Below, one piece after another: positions 15,892-24,342 of a stretch of DNA of 39,013 nt; position 1 is the first letter of the stretch, and each line of letters begins with the position of its first letter. A program made the translations under genes and the position numbers. The DNA is from Beijerinckiaceae bacterium (GTDB lineage Bacteria > Pseudomonadota > Alphaproteobacteria > Rhizobiales > Beijerinckiaceae), in the NCBI GenBank assembly GCA_030684835.1, contig JAUXWZ010000180.1, forward strand, positions 1-39,013, written 5' to 3'. The notes under the pieces are model-generated. The model saw only the letters and a program-made list of their open reading frames with translations, ran no database searches and was not told the DNA's origin.

Positions 15892-16536
15892 ATGGCGAAA
15901 ATCTCACGACTCGATCCGGCTTTATCTGCCGCGCGCACAGGACTGATCATGTTCGACGCGCTGAATGGATATCTGCATCCAGATGACCCCAAGAAAGTGG
16001 CCTTCCTTGCCGAGCGCAACATCCTGCCGAATATGCAGCGTCTCATCCAGGGCGTGCGCAAGGTTGGAATGACGACTTTCTATCCGAGCGGAGCCCACGC
16101 CGATGATGGCTCCGACACCGTGGCGCGCCTGACGGACACGGACATGGAGCTTGGCGCCGGCGGCGATGCGAACAGCACCATCAAGCCGCGCTTCTTCAAG
16201 GGCTCGAAAGACGCTGAGGTTGCGCCCGAAGTGGCGCCCGCGTCCGGCGATGTGTTCGTGCCGAAAAATCGCTGGAACTCGTTCTTCCAGACCAATCTCG
16301 ATCTGCAGTTGCGCGTGCGCGGCATCGACACGATCGTTATCTGCGGCGGCTCGACAGATGTCGGCATCGCCAGCACCGTCTTCGCAGCGCGCGACCTCGA
16401 CTATGGCGTCGTCGTCGTTTCGGACGCCTGCTATTCGGCGCGCGGAAACAACAATGAATTTTTCCTGACCCGTGTATTTCCCCGCATGGGTCGCGTGATG
16501 ACGGTCGATCAAGCCGTCGCCCTGATGTGTCCCTGA
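15892..16536 (+). CDS. Isochorismatase-fold hydrolase lacking the catalytic Cys
   Basis: A 214-residue protein of the isochorismatase/cysteine hydrolase superfamily. The first triad residue is D22 in LIMFDALNGY, and the lysine is K125 in VPKNRWNSFF. The family block that normally reads like TDxCV is STDVGIAST here, so a glycine (G158) stands where amidases such as nicotinamidase have the nucleophilic cysteine. True isochorismatases that cleave a vinyl ether also lack that cysteine, so a non-amidase reaction is possible. Another Cys, C151, lies seven residues earlier. GAGGAA precedes ATG 15892. It is followed after 13 bases by the dienelactone-hydrolase-like gene, whose ribosome site overlaps this stop, so the two proteins are coupled. 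Confidence 0.82.
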   Translation: MAKISRLDPALSAARTGLIMFDALNGYLHPDDPKKVAFLAERNILPNMQRLIQGVRKVGMTTFYPSGAHADDGSDTVARLTDTDMELGAGGDANSTIKPRFFKGSKDAEVAPEVAPASGDVFVPKNRWNSFFQTNLDLQLRVRGIDTIVICGGSTDVGIASTVFAARDLDYGVVVVSDACYSARGNNNEFFLTRVFPRMGRVMTVDQAVALMCP

Positions 16537-16549
16537 GGAGTGTTTGAGC

Positions 16550-17353
16550 ATGTCGATCAAAACTGAAGATGTCGTCTGCGGCAACGGAATGCCGGCTGTC
16601 GTCGCGTATCCAGCCGATGCGTCCGGCAAACTCCCTGTCGTCGTGCTGATGCACGAACGCTATGGCCTTGTGCAGCACACGAAGGATCAGGCCGCGCGGT
16701 GCGCACGCGATGGCTACGTTGTCATCGCGCCGAACTTCTTTTTTCGCCATCCCGATCAGGCGGTGTTGAACAAGGGCGATTCCCGCTACGATCTGACTGA
16801 CCCGGAGTCCAACGAACTCATGGCTGCGGCGCTGGCGACGATCGCCTCCAATCCCAATGCGGACATGGATCGCGTCGCCATTGCTGGATACTGCCAGACT
16901 GGGCGCCATCCGCTGGTGTACGCCGCCAAGCATAAGATCGCAGCTGCAGTCGTCTGGTACGGCTCCGCGTCAAAGCGCGAGTGGGACGTAAGCCCTACGC
17001 AGCCTGAACTTTTGGCCGATCTCATCGGCGCAATTCAATGTCCCGTGTTCGCGGCGTTTGGCGCCGAGGATCACATCATCTCGGTCGACGACGTGCGTCG
17101 CTTGCGCAACACGCTCGAAGACCACGACAAAAGCTATGACATCCACATCTACGCGGGCGCGCCGCACGGCTGGCTCAACGACACCATGCCAGGCCGTTAT
17201 CGCAAGCCGCAGGCCGACGCTGCATGGGCTGCGCAGCAGGCGTTTCTGTCCAAGGTTATGTCCGGCGCGATGAAGACAGACATCATCAGCTGGGCCTTCG
17301 AATGCGAGAAGTCCACCAGCTACGACTTCTCGAAGAACGTTCGGCTCGAGTGA
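16550..17353 (+). CDS. Dienelactone hydrolase-family protein
   Basis: A 267-residue alpha/beta hydrolase of the dienelactone hydrolase family. The nucleophile is C115 in GYCQTG, with D174 in GAEDHI and H206 in GAPHGW completing the triad; E36 (LMHERYG) corresponds to the glutamate that activates the cysteine in characterised enzymes. The ATG at 16550 sits nine bases after GAGGAG; a TTG at 16544 is too close to it. Family members open the lactone ring formed after aromatic ring cleavage, but many relatives act on other esters. The pair with the isochorismatase-fold gene and the divergent SDR suggest a hydrolytic catabolic step. A strong terminator follows. Confidence 0.88.
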   Translation: MSIKTEDVVCGNGMPAVVAYPADASGKLPVVVLMHERYGLVQHTKDQAARCARDGYVVIAPNFFFRHPDQAVLNKGDSRYDLTDPESNELMAAALATIASNPNADMDRVAIAGYCQTGRHPLVYAAKHKIAAAVVWYGSASKREWDVSPTQPELLADLIGAIQCPVFAAFGAEDHIISVDDVRRLRNTLEDHDKSYDIHIYAGAPHGWLNDTMPGRYRKPQADAAWAAQQAFLSKVMSGAMKTDIISWAFECEKSTSYDFSKNVRLE

Positions 17354-17378
17354 TCGCGTAACTCGTGATTCAAACAGA

Positions 17379-17405
17379 AACGCCGGCCGCGAGGCCGGCG
17401 TTTTT
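17379..17405 (+). terminator. Intrinsic terminator after the hydrolase pair
   Basis: CGCCGGCC (17381-17388) and GGCCGGCG (17393-17400) form an eight-base GC stem with loop GCGA, followed by TTTTT at 17401-17405. It ends the plus-strand hydrolase transcript. On the opposite strand it also lies just past the stop of the molybdenum hydroxylase gene, with a weaker T-tract. Confidence 0.9.
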
Positions 17406-17426
17406 GCATTTTGGCGTCTGAGGTAT

Positions 17427-19700
17427 TTATACGAGACCCGCGCGCAGACGATCCGGAGTGAACGGACCCTGCCGCAAACGCACCCCCGTCGCGTCGTAGA
17501 TGGCGTTCGCAACGGCGGCGACGACTGGACGCATCGACCCTTCGCCTGCGCCCGTGGGCCGCTGGTCCTTCCTGTCGAGCAGGACAACCTCGACTGAAGC
17601 AGGCGTGTCGCCGATCTCGAGGATCGGATAGCCCTTCCAGTCGATGCTCGTCACGTTGCGCGTGTCGAACATCACCTCTTCATAAAGCGCGCGGCTGAAG
17701 GCTTGCAGGATATTGCCTTCAATCGTTTGCGTCAGAAGTTGCGGATTGATGATGATGCCGCAATCGTGCGCGACCACGAAGCGCTTGCCGCGCACGCGGC
17801 CCGTCTTCATGTTCACCTCGACCTCGGCGATCACAGCCACGCGCGTTCCCGCGCGCGTCGAATAGCCGATGCCCTGACCCGTCGCGAGATCTCCAGTCTG
17901 GACGCGCCGCGCGGCGGTGCGCTTCTGCCACCCGGCTTTCTCCGCAGCGGCCTTGATCAGCTCCTGATCGCGCGGGTCGGAGACATAACGCAAGCGGAAC
18001 TCGACAGGGTCGGTTCCCGTCGCGAACGCAACTTCATCCATGAAGCTTTCGTTCGCGAAGTGAATTTCAGGTCCCAGCGGATCGCGAAGATGCGACGTGC
18101 GCAGAGGCGACATGCTCTCAAGGAAAGGTGCGATTACCTCCCACGTCTGCTGCTTCACCGGGAAGCGATAGGATTCCGACGGAGTGCCGTAAACGCGCCC
18201 CGGCTTGAGCGGCGAGCCGATCAGCTGGCCTGCAAGCGTATGGCCCGGGAAGCTCTCGTTCGAGTTGACGTCAAGACGATCGAAGGCTTTCGAATGGAAA
18301 TGCCAGGCGACAATCTTGCCCTCCTTGTCGACACCGGCGCGCACGGTGTGGACCGATGCGGGCGCCTTGGGGTCCCACGCGGTGCCTTCGTTGCGCATGG
18401 ACTGGAAGCGCACCGGCTTGCCCACAGCTTTGGACATAAGCGCGGCGGCCGCGGCGGCGTCGCCGGCGTCGTTTCGGCCGTAGGAGCCTGGACCCGGCAG
18501 CCAGATGCCACGCACCTGATCGGGCTTCAACCCCAGGATGGCGGCGACGCCGTCCGCCGTGTAATGCGGCTTTTGCGAGCCGGTCCACACGCGCGTCTCG
18601 CCGTTTGGCTGGTAATCCACCAGCGAGCAGGCGGGCCCCATGCTGGCGTGCGACTGGAAGGGCCATTCATAGGTCGCCTCGATGATCCGGTCAGCGCCCT
18701 TGAATGCGGCGTCAACCTTCTCGGGCTCTTTGATGTTCGTATTGGCGCCGCCGGACGCAACAGGCTTTGCCGCGCGGATGTGGTTGTAAAGATCCTTCTG
18801 CTCCGGGAAGGGCGGCTTCACATCCGACCACGTCACCTTCAGCATGTCGGCGGCTTTCACCGCGTCCCATTCCTTCGGCGCAACGACGGCGAGGAACGCC
18901 TTCTCACGCACGATCTGTACGCCCGGAATGCTCTTGATGGAGCTTTCGTCGACGCTCACAGGCGTGGCGCCCGCGACCGGCGGCAGCACCATGCGGCCAT
19001 GCAGCATGCCCGGCAAACGCACATCGCTGACGAATTCCTGCGTGCCGTCAATCTTGCCCGCAACGTCACGGCGCGGCGCAGACGTTCCGACAACCTTGTA
19101 GTCCTTCGGGTCTTTCAGCTTGGCGATGGTCTTGATCGCCAGAGGATTGCCCTTCTGGCCGTTCCATTCGACTTCGGCGTCGAACCAGCGGCCGCCAATC
19201 AACTCGCCGTAGCTCACCTTTTTGGTGGAATCGTTGGCAGCGATGATAACGCCGTTCTCAACTTTCAGGTCGCCTTCCGCCACGCCAAGGCGCTTTGAGG
19301 CCATCTGCACGAGAAGGCGGCGCGCTTCTGCCGCCGCGTTGCGCAGGGTGACGCCGCCCGCAGAAATGCCGTTGGAACTGGAAGCCCCGCCCTGATTGAG
19401 CGTGAGGCCCGTATCGCCCATCACGATGGTGACGCGCGCGGCAGGGAGGTCGAGTTCTTCGGCCACCATCTGTGCGACGCCGACGTCGGTGCCCTGGCCC
19501 ATGTCCATCTTGCCGTAATAGGCGGTGGCGCCGCCGTCCTGGTCGATGGAGATGTAGGAGGCGAGCTTGCGGGCGTCGAGCGGAGGCCGCTTGTCGAGCC
19601 CGATGGTCTGCGCGCGGGCTTGCACGCCCGGCATGAGAACGGTGACGGTGAGCGCGCCTGCGCCGAACAGGGCCTGGCGACGATTGATCTGGTGATTCAT
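17427..19700 (-). CDS. Molybdenum hydroxylase large subunit (isoquinoline 1-oxidoreductase beta-like)
   Basis: A 757-residue molybdopterin-binding subunit of the xanthine oxidase superfamily, most like the IorB branch (isoquinoline 1-oxidoreductase, related nicotinate and aldehyde dehydrogenases). It begins with a twin-arginine signal (R7-R8 in NRRQALFGAGALTVTVLMPG), so the folded complex is probably exported. Cofactor-binding blocks are GKMDMGQGTD, ASSSNGISAGG, SHASMGPACSLVDY and GPGSYGRNDAGDA. The catalytic glutamate is in TGAGEGSMRPV near the C terminus. The start at 19700 has GAGGAG; the frame upstream to 19772 overlaps the small subunit and is a shadow. It hydroxylates a heteroaromatic ring or oxidises an aldehyde; the substrate is not deducible. 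No MoCo chaperone is next to it. Confidence 0.9.
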   Translation of the reverse strand: MNHQINRRQALFGAGALTVTVLMPGVQARAQTIGLDKRPPLDARKLASYISIDQDGGATAYYGKMDMGQGTDVGVAQMVAEELDLPAARVTIVMGDTGLTLNQGGASSSNGISAGGVTLRNAAAEARRLLVQMASKRLGVAEGDLKVENGVIIAANDSTKKVSYGELIGGRWFDAEVEWNGQKGNPLAIKTIAKLKDPKDYKVVGTSAPRRDVAGKIDGTQEFVSDVRLPGMLHGRMVLPPVAGATPVSVDESSIKSIPGVQIVREKAFLAVVAPKEWDAVKAADMLKVTWSDVKPPFPEQKDLYNHIRAAKPVASGGANTNIKEPEKVDAAFKGADRIIEATYEWPFQSHASMGPACSLVDYQPNGETRVWTGSQKPHYTADGVAAILGLKPDQVRGIWLPGPGSYGRNDAGDAAAAAALMSKAVGKPVRFQSMRNEGTAWDPKAPASVHTVRAGVDKEGKIVAWHFHSKAFDRLDVNSNESFPGHTLAGQLIGSPLKPGRVYGTPSESYRFPVKQQTWEVIAPFLESMSPLRTSHLRDPLGPEIHFANESFMDEVAFATGTDPVEFRLRYVSDPRDQELIKAAAEKAGWQKRTAARRVQTGDLATGQGIGYSTRAGTRVAVIAEVEVNMKTGRVRGKRFVVAHDCGIIINPQLLTQTIEGNILQAFSRALYEEVMFDTRNVTSIDWKGYPILEIGDTPASVEVVLLDRKDQRPTGAGEGSMRPVVAAVANAIYDATGVRLRQGPFTPDRLRAGLV

Positions 19701-19711
19701 GGCGTCGCTCC

Positions 19712-20173
19712 TCAAGCCGCAGACGCGCGCTTGACAGCGCGAACGATGGACATGTGGGTGGCGCAGCGGCACTTCAGCCCTGCGAAGGCCTCTTCAATCT
19801 GCGCATCGGTTGGTTTGGGCGTCGTGTCGAGAAGCGCGACGGTGGCCATGACCCAGCCATTCATGCAAAAACCGCATTGCGGCACCTGCTCGGCGATGAA
19901 AGCTTCCTGCACCTTGTGCGGCTTGCCGTTCTGCATGAGGCCCGCCAGGGTCGTGATCTTGCTCGTCGCAAGCGAATCGACAGGCGTCACGCAGGAGCGG
20001 ACCGGCTGGCCATCCACAAGCACTGTGCATGCGCCACACTGGGCTTTGCCGCAGCCGAACTTGGGATTGTTAAGGCCGAGGTCGTCACGCAGCGCGTACA
20101 GGAGCGGCATATCTGGATCCGCTTCAAACGTGTGCGACTTGCCATCGACATTGAGTGCGATGCGCTTGGTCAC
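19712..20173 (-). CDS. 2Fe-2S subunit of molybdenum hydroxylase (IorA-like)
   Basis: A 153-residue electron-transfer subunit with two [2Fe-2S] clusters. The plant-type cluster uses C41, C46, C49 and C61 (CGKAQCGAC and RSC); the second uses C100, C103, C135 and C137 (CGFC and CRC). This is the standard small subunit for the large subunit 11 bases downstream. The start is GTG 20173 with GGAGGA upstream; the frame continues to 20275 but the extra 34 residues are not family-like. It has no signal peptide and would be exported with its Tat-tagged partner. The transcript probably starts further upstream with the MFS and FMN dehydrogenase genes. Confidence 0.93.
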   Translation of the reverse strand: MTKRIALNVDGKSHTFEADPDMPLLYALRDDLGLNNPKFGCGKAQCGACTVLVDGQPVRSCVTPVDSLATSKITTLAGLMQNGKPHKVQEAFIAEQVPQCGFCMNGWVMATVALLDTTPKPTDAQIEEAFAGLKCRCATHMSIVRAVKRASAA

Positions 20174-20342
20174 GGGGTTCCTCCATTGTTTGCTGGCGCG
20201 TCGGCCGCAATTTGAAATGCGACTACAATTCGCCTGCGTTCTCTCGACGCGCTCCGGTTTGCCGGATGCAGGCATTGTGCATGGGCGCGACAGAACGTCC
20301 AGCCTTCAAATGAGAACAATTCCAGAGTCGGCTTCACACAGC

Positions 20343-21584
20343 TCAGGCTGCGCCAGTTGCATAGTCGCTCGCGACCCACGCGCCGGGATGTCGACGTGCA
20401 ACCGCGCGCAGGTCAGCGACTTCAAAACACCCAAGCTGCCCCATCGCAGCGCGCAGGTCTTCCTTGAGGAGGTTGATGAAATGGGGTGGCCCTTTTTCAC
20501 CGAGCGCGCCCAGACTCCACAAGAACGCCTTGCCCGCGAAGGCCGCGTCTGCGCCGAGCGCAATGGCTCTCGCGGCGTCGACCCCCGAGCGTACGCCGGA
20601 ATCAAAGATGATCGTCGCGCGGCGCGCAGCTTCCGCAGCGATCGCGGGCAGCGCGTCGATGGCGGCGGGCAGGGCGTCGATCTGCCGCCCGCCATGATTG
20701 GTGACGAACAATCCCTCGACGCCAAGTTCCAGCGCGCGGCGCGCGTCGGCGGGGTGCAGCACGCCCTTGAGCACGAGCGGACCTTTCCACACGTCGCGAT
20801 AGCGCGCGATCTCGTCCCATGTAAAAGCGCCGCCCGACTCGCGCCGGATAAAGTCCGCCGCCTCCGCCAGCGAGGCCTGCGGTTTCATGTAAGGCGCCAG
20901 CGATGCGAATCGCGGAATCCCGTTGCGCAACATGGATGAAAGCCAGCGCGGCGAGGTCAGTGCATCGAGCCGCAGCCGATTGGTCAGTTTGAACGGATTG
21001 ACGATGCCGCTCCGGGTTTCACGCGGGCGCACAGTGCGCGAGGGCGTGTCGATGGTGAGCACCAGCGCCTTGACGCCGGCCGCCGCCGCCCGACGCGCGA
21101 GGTCGAGCCCGATGCGATGTCCTTCGCGATGAAAACGATAGAGCTGAAACCACAGCACGTCCGGCGCCATCAGCGCGGCCTGCTCCACGTCGATGCCGGA
21201 CAAAACGCCCAACGTGTAGGGCACGCGGGCCGCCTGCGCTGCTTTGGCGAGATAGGTTTCCGCGCCCGGAAAGGCTGTTCCCGGCCCGCCCACAGGAGAC
21301 ACGCCAATGGGCGCCGCATACGGCTGCCCGAACAGGGTCGTAGCGCAGGCCGGGGGCTGCACGACGCGCCCATAGCGCGGCGCGAGCTCCACCGCGTCGA
21401 GCGCGTTCCAGTTGCGGCGAATGCCAAGATCGTCGCCCGCCCCGCCATCCATGTATTCGAACGCGAAGCGCGGCATCAGCCGCTTAGCCCGGACGCGCAA
21501 ATCCATCGCGGTCGGATAGGCGCGCATCAGCTCAAGATCGGGAGCTGAAAGGCCCTGGGGCGCGTTTCCTCGTGTGTCGTCCAT
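20343..21584 (-). CDS. FMN-dependent 2-hydroxyacid dehydrogenase/oxidase
   Basis: A 413-residue TIM-barrel flavoprotein of the lactate/mandelate dehydrogenase and glycolate oxidase family. Residues 40-50 carry FAFEYMDGGAG, the FMN-binding segment PIGVSPVGGPG follows, and K273 sits in LVLKGVLHP. The catalytic histidine is H297 in TNHGGRQID and the phosphate-binding stretch is FDSGVRSGVDAARA. ATG 21584 has a weak AGAG upstream; the longer frame to 21710 overlaps the MFS gene. It oxidises an alpha-hydroxy acid to the keto acid, passing electrons to quinone or oxygen. Lying between an MFS exporter and a molybdenum hydroxylase, it may act on a product of that hydroxylase. Confidence 0.88.
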   Translation of the reverse strand: MDDTRGNAPQGLSAPDLELMRAYPTAMDLRVRAKRLMPRFAFEYMDGGAGDDLGIRRNWNALDAVELAPRYGRVVQPPACATTLFGQPYAAPIGVSPVGGPGTAFPGAETYLAKAAQAARVPYTLGVLSGIDVEQAALMAPDVLWFQLYRFHREGHRIGLDLARRAAAAGVKALVLTIDTPSRTVRPRETRSGIVNPFKLTNRLRLDALTSPRWLSSMLRNGIPRFASLAPYMKPQASLAEAADFIRRESGGAFTWDEIARYRDVWKGPLVLKGVLHPADARRALELGVEGLFVTNHGGRQIDALPAAIDALPAIAAEAARRATIIFDSGVRSGVDAARAIALGADAAFAGKAFLWSLGALGEKGPPHFINLLKEDLRAAMGQLGCFEVADLRAVARRHPGAWVASDYATGAA

Positions 21585-21661
21585 TTTTTTCTCTTTGCCG
21601 CTGCGCTGCGTGGTCCGCGCGATGCGATTCATGCCAGTCAGCGGCGTCGCGGTCCAGCGGT

Positions 21662-22894
21662 TCAGCGAAACGTCGCGCGCGTTCTGAGTTCTGGAAACAT
21701 CCGCATCCAAAGTGCGGAGGCTGCGATCGCGGCGGCGCCGCCAAACAGGACTGCGGGCACGACGCCGATCAAAGCCGCCATCGTCCCGGCTCGAAACTCG
21801 CCCAGCTCATTGGACGTGCCAGCCACAATCGTATGCACGGCTAAAACGCGGCCGCGCACAGCGTCCGGCGTCTCGACCTGAATGAGCGTCTGGCGCACGA
21901 GCACGCTCAGGATGTCCGCGCCCCCCAGAATGATGAGAAAGACCGCAGCGAACAGAAAGTGCGTCGAAAGGCCAAAGCCAATGGTCGCAAGGCCAAACAC
22001 CGCGACCGAACCAAACATCGTGCGTCCCACATGCCATGTGAAAGCCGTGTTGGCGACCACCAGCGAGGCCACAAGCCCGCCAACGGCAGGGCACGCGCGC
22101 AGCACGCCAAGCGCCCATGGCCCCGTTTCGTAAACGTCCTGCACGAAGACCGGCAAAAGCGCGACGACGCCCCCCAGCAGGACTGCGACAAGATCGAGAC
22201 TCATGGCGCCCAAAATCACCGGACACCTCCAGATGAAGCGGTAGCCCGCCAGCAGCATCTCGATGGTGACAGGCGGCTTTCCTGCCGCCCGGCGCTCTGG
22301 CCTGCGCAACATGATGGAGAGAAGGGTCGCCGCGGCGAAGGCTGCGCCCGCAGCCACAAACGGCGCGAGGGACCCTAGCGGCAGCAGTAGCCCGCCGATC
22401 ACGGGCCCTGAAATTGCCGAGGCCTGGACCAGCGAATTGTGCCAGGCGAGCGCGGCGGGATATTCCCCTTCCGGCACGATTGACATCATCAGCGCATGTC
22501 CGGCGGGGTTCGCGAACGAGCGCGCCGATCCGATGATGAAGACTGCGACATACACGATCCAGACCGCTCCGCCCGCCAGAACGCCAGCGCCGACGAGGCC
22601 CGCCATGGCCAGCGCGACGACGGTCATTGTGCCGCAGCAAACGATCATGATGGAGCGACGGTCGTAGCGATCCGCCACTGGTCCAGTCATGAGGGACAAG
22701 GGCACAGCCGGGATGAACGCCGCGAGCCCGACAAGCCCCAGTGCGAACGGATCGCTTGTCAGTGAATAGACAAGCCAGCCAATCGCCACGACCATGATCT
22801 GGATTCCAAGGCCCCAGAGGAAGCGGGAGAGGACATACAGCGTATAATCGCGGTGGCGAAAGACGTCTCGACCGCGCCCAGTCCCCTCGACCAT
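21662..22894 (-). CDS. Major facilitator superfamily transporter (MFS_3/EntS-like)
   Basis: A 410-residue MFS protein of the group that includes enterobactin exporter EntS. About twelve hydrophobic spans are visible, the loop between spans two and three reads TGPVADRYDRRSIMI, and the middle loop is basic (RRPERRAAGKPP). Starts at ATG 22894. MFS_3 proteins mostly export siderophores, drugs or acids; import cannot be excluded. It is the first gene of a probable minus-strand unit with the FMN dehydrogenase 77 bases downstream and the molybdenum hydroxylase subunits further on, so a role in moving a substrate or product of these enzymes is likely. The preceding 230 bases before 23125 hold no recognised gene. 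Confidence 0.9.
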   Translation of the reverse strand: MVEGTGRGRDVFRHRDYTLYVLSRFLWGLGIQIMVVAIGWLVYSLTSDPFALGLVGLAAFIPAVPLSLMTGPVADRYDRRSIMIVCCGTMTVVALAMAGLVGAGVLAGGAVWIVYVAVFIIGSARSFANPAGHALMMSIVPEGEYPAALAWHNSLVQASAISGPVIGGLLLPLGSLAPFVAAGAAFAAATLLSIMLRRPERRAAGKPPVTIEMLLAGYRFIWRCPVILGAMSLDLVAVLLGGVVALLPVFVQDVYETGPWALGVLRACPAVGGLVASLVVANTAFTWHVGRTMFGSVAVFGLATIGFGLSTHFLFAAVFLIILGGADILSVLVRQTLIQVETPDAVRGRVLAVHTIVAGTSNELGEFRAGTMAALIGVVPAVLFGGAAAIAASALWMRMFPELRTRATFR

Positions 22895-23124
22895 TCCAAT
22901 TCGCCTCTCATTCTCAACAGACCTTTAGTGTCACGCGCGCCTCGCTGAGGCAACGGGACGGCGGCGCCCATCAAGTTTGCTGCGCGTTATGAAACAAACA
23001 GTGCGGCTTGATCGTTGGCTGAACGGATCACTGTGCAGGGTGCGGCCACGCGCTATCTTGTCATTGTGGCCCAACTAGTGGTCAGATGGTTTATCAGCCG
23101 CAGCGGTATGGGAGGAAAAGCCCA

Positions 23125-23403
23125 ATGCGCGCTATCGTCGAGTTCATTCGGAATTTTTTTCGGCGCGGCTCGCGCCAGGACGAACGCGCCCTCACCGAAG
23201 TTGAGTACGAGGCGATCACTCTTATTGCTCAGGAAGGTCGCGGCGCGCTGGCCAAGGCGCGTGAACAGGCCGCCTATTGCCGCCGGCGGCGCAGCGAACA
23301 AGGGTCACAATTCTGGATGCGGGTCGCCGACGAGATTGCGATGCGCACGAGCGGCAAACCGCCGCCGCCCGCCCGCGCCGCAGCTGATCGCAAGGACAAT
23401 TAA
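23125..23403 (+). CDS. Conserved-looking small basic protein, unknown function
   Basis: A 92-residue protein beginning MRAIVEFIRNFFRRGSRQDE. GGAGGA at 23111-23116 fixes the ATG at 23125; the frame reaches upstream to 23086 without support. It is rich in Arg, with an amphipathic N-terminal helix and a Pro/Ala-rich tail (PPPPARAAADRKDN). The middle has a helical segment with ITLIAQEGRGALAKAREQAAYC. No domain is recognised. It stands alone between the MFS gene and the pirin gene, with 75 bases to the latter. Confidence 0.6.
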   Translation: MRAIVEFIRNFFRRGSRQDERALTEVEYEAITLIAQEGRGALAKAREQAAYCRRRRSEQGSQFWMRVADEIAMRTSGKPPPPARAAADRKDN

Positions 23404-23478
23404 CAAGCGGAGCCTTGGCGGCCAAGTGGCGCTCAAGCTAAGCGCTCACTGTCATTCGAGTTAAAAAACAGGCTGGCG

Positions 23479-24333
23479 ATGCAAAACAAGACAATCCTTG
23501 GGGTGCATCCCGCCGTGCGTGATGACATCGGCGACCTCGTGACGCGTCGGCCATTGCCGGGACCGGGGTTGCCGGATCTCGATCCGTTCCTGTTCCTCAA
23601 TCATCACGGGCCGCAAACGTACTTACCAAACAACAGCGGCTTGCCGTTCGGCCCGCATCCTCATCGCGGTTTTGAAACTGTCACGTTCATCCTTCAAGGC
23701 TCCCTCGCGCATCATGATAGCGGCGGTTCGTCGAGCGTCATCGAGGCAGGCGGCGTGCAGTGGATGACAGCGGGCCGCGGCCTCGTACACGCCGAGATTT
23801 CGCCCGACGATTTTCTGCGAACCGGCGGTCCGCTGGAAATTCTGCAGCTGTGGGTCAACCTGCCGGCGCGATTGAAGATGATCGATCCTGCCTATGTTGG
23901 CTTGAGCAAGGCGCAAATTCCTGTCGTGGTGAAAAGCGGCGTCCGCGTGAGCGTCATTTCAGGCGTGCTGGATATCGTTACGGGCCCCATTCAATCAAGT
24001 ACGGACGTCTTCATGAGTGTCGCGGAGTTCGACAAGGACGGTGTTTTGAATCTCGCCGGCTTGTCAGGACGCGCGATGTTTCTGTACGTCGTGCGCGGCG
24101 ATGTTCAGGTCCAGGAAACGCTTGTGCAAGAAGCTCATCTTGTACAATGCAGCCAATCTGAGGATAGGCTGACCCTTCGCGCCCGCACGCCCGCGTGTAT
24201 CTTGCTTGGGCATGCGAAGCCCATTGAAGAGCCGATTGTCGCGCGCGGACCATTCGTGATGAACTCAATTGGCGAGATTGATCAGGCGATTGCGGACTAT
24301 CGCGCCGGGTTGTTTGGCGACGCCCCGCTTTGA
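23479..24333 (+). CDS. Pirin-family cupin protein
   Basis: A 284-residue bicupin of the pirin family. The N-terminal cupin has the metal ligands H60 and H62 (GPHPHRGFETVTFILQG) and H104 and E106 (GLVHAEIS), the same H-x-H and H-x-E spacing seen in human pirin, which binds iron. Some bacterial pirins have quercetin dioxygenase activity and others act as regulators; the sequence does not distinguish these. The C-terminal cupin is less conserved, as usual. It is convergent with otsA, whose stop is nine bases away, so the two genes share no promoter. Confidence 0.92.
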   Translation: MQNKTILGVHPAVRDDIGDLVTRRPLPGPGLPDLDPFLFLNHHGPQTYLPNNSGLPFGPHPHRGFETVTFILQGSLAHHDSGGSSSVIEAGGVQWMTAGRGLVHAEISPDDFLRTGGPLEILQLWVNLPARLKMIDPAYVGLSKAQIPVVVKSGVRVSVISGVLDIVTGPIQSSTDVFMSVAEFDKDGVLNLAGLSGRAMFLYVVRGDVQVQETLVQEAHLVQCSQSEDRLTLRARTPACILLGHAKPIEEPIVARGPFVMNSIGEIDQAIADYRAGLFGDAPL

Positions 24334-24342
24334 GCAATGGGC

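Noticed and set aside
17703-19298. A 531-codon open frame on the plus strand opposite the molybdenum hydroxylase large subunit
   Set aside because: It is antisense to a gene with clear family motifs, its product is Arg/His-rich without domains, and it has no ribosome site. Long antisense frames are common in high-GC DNA.
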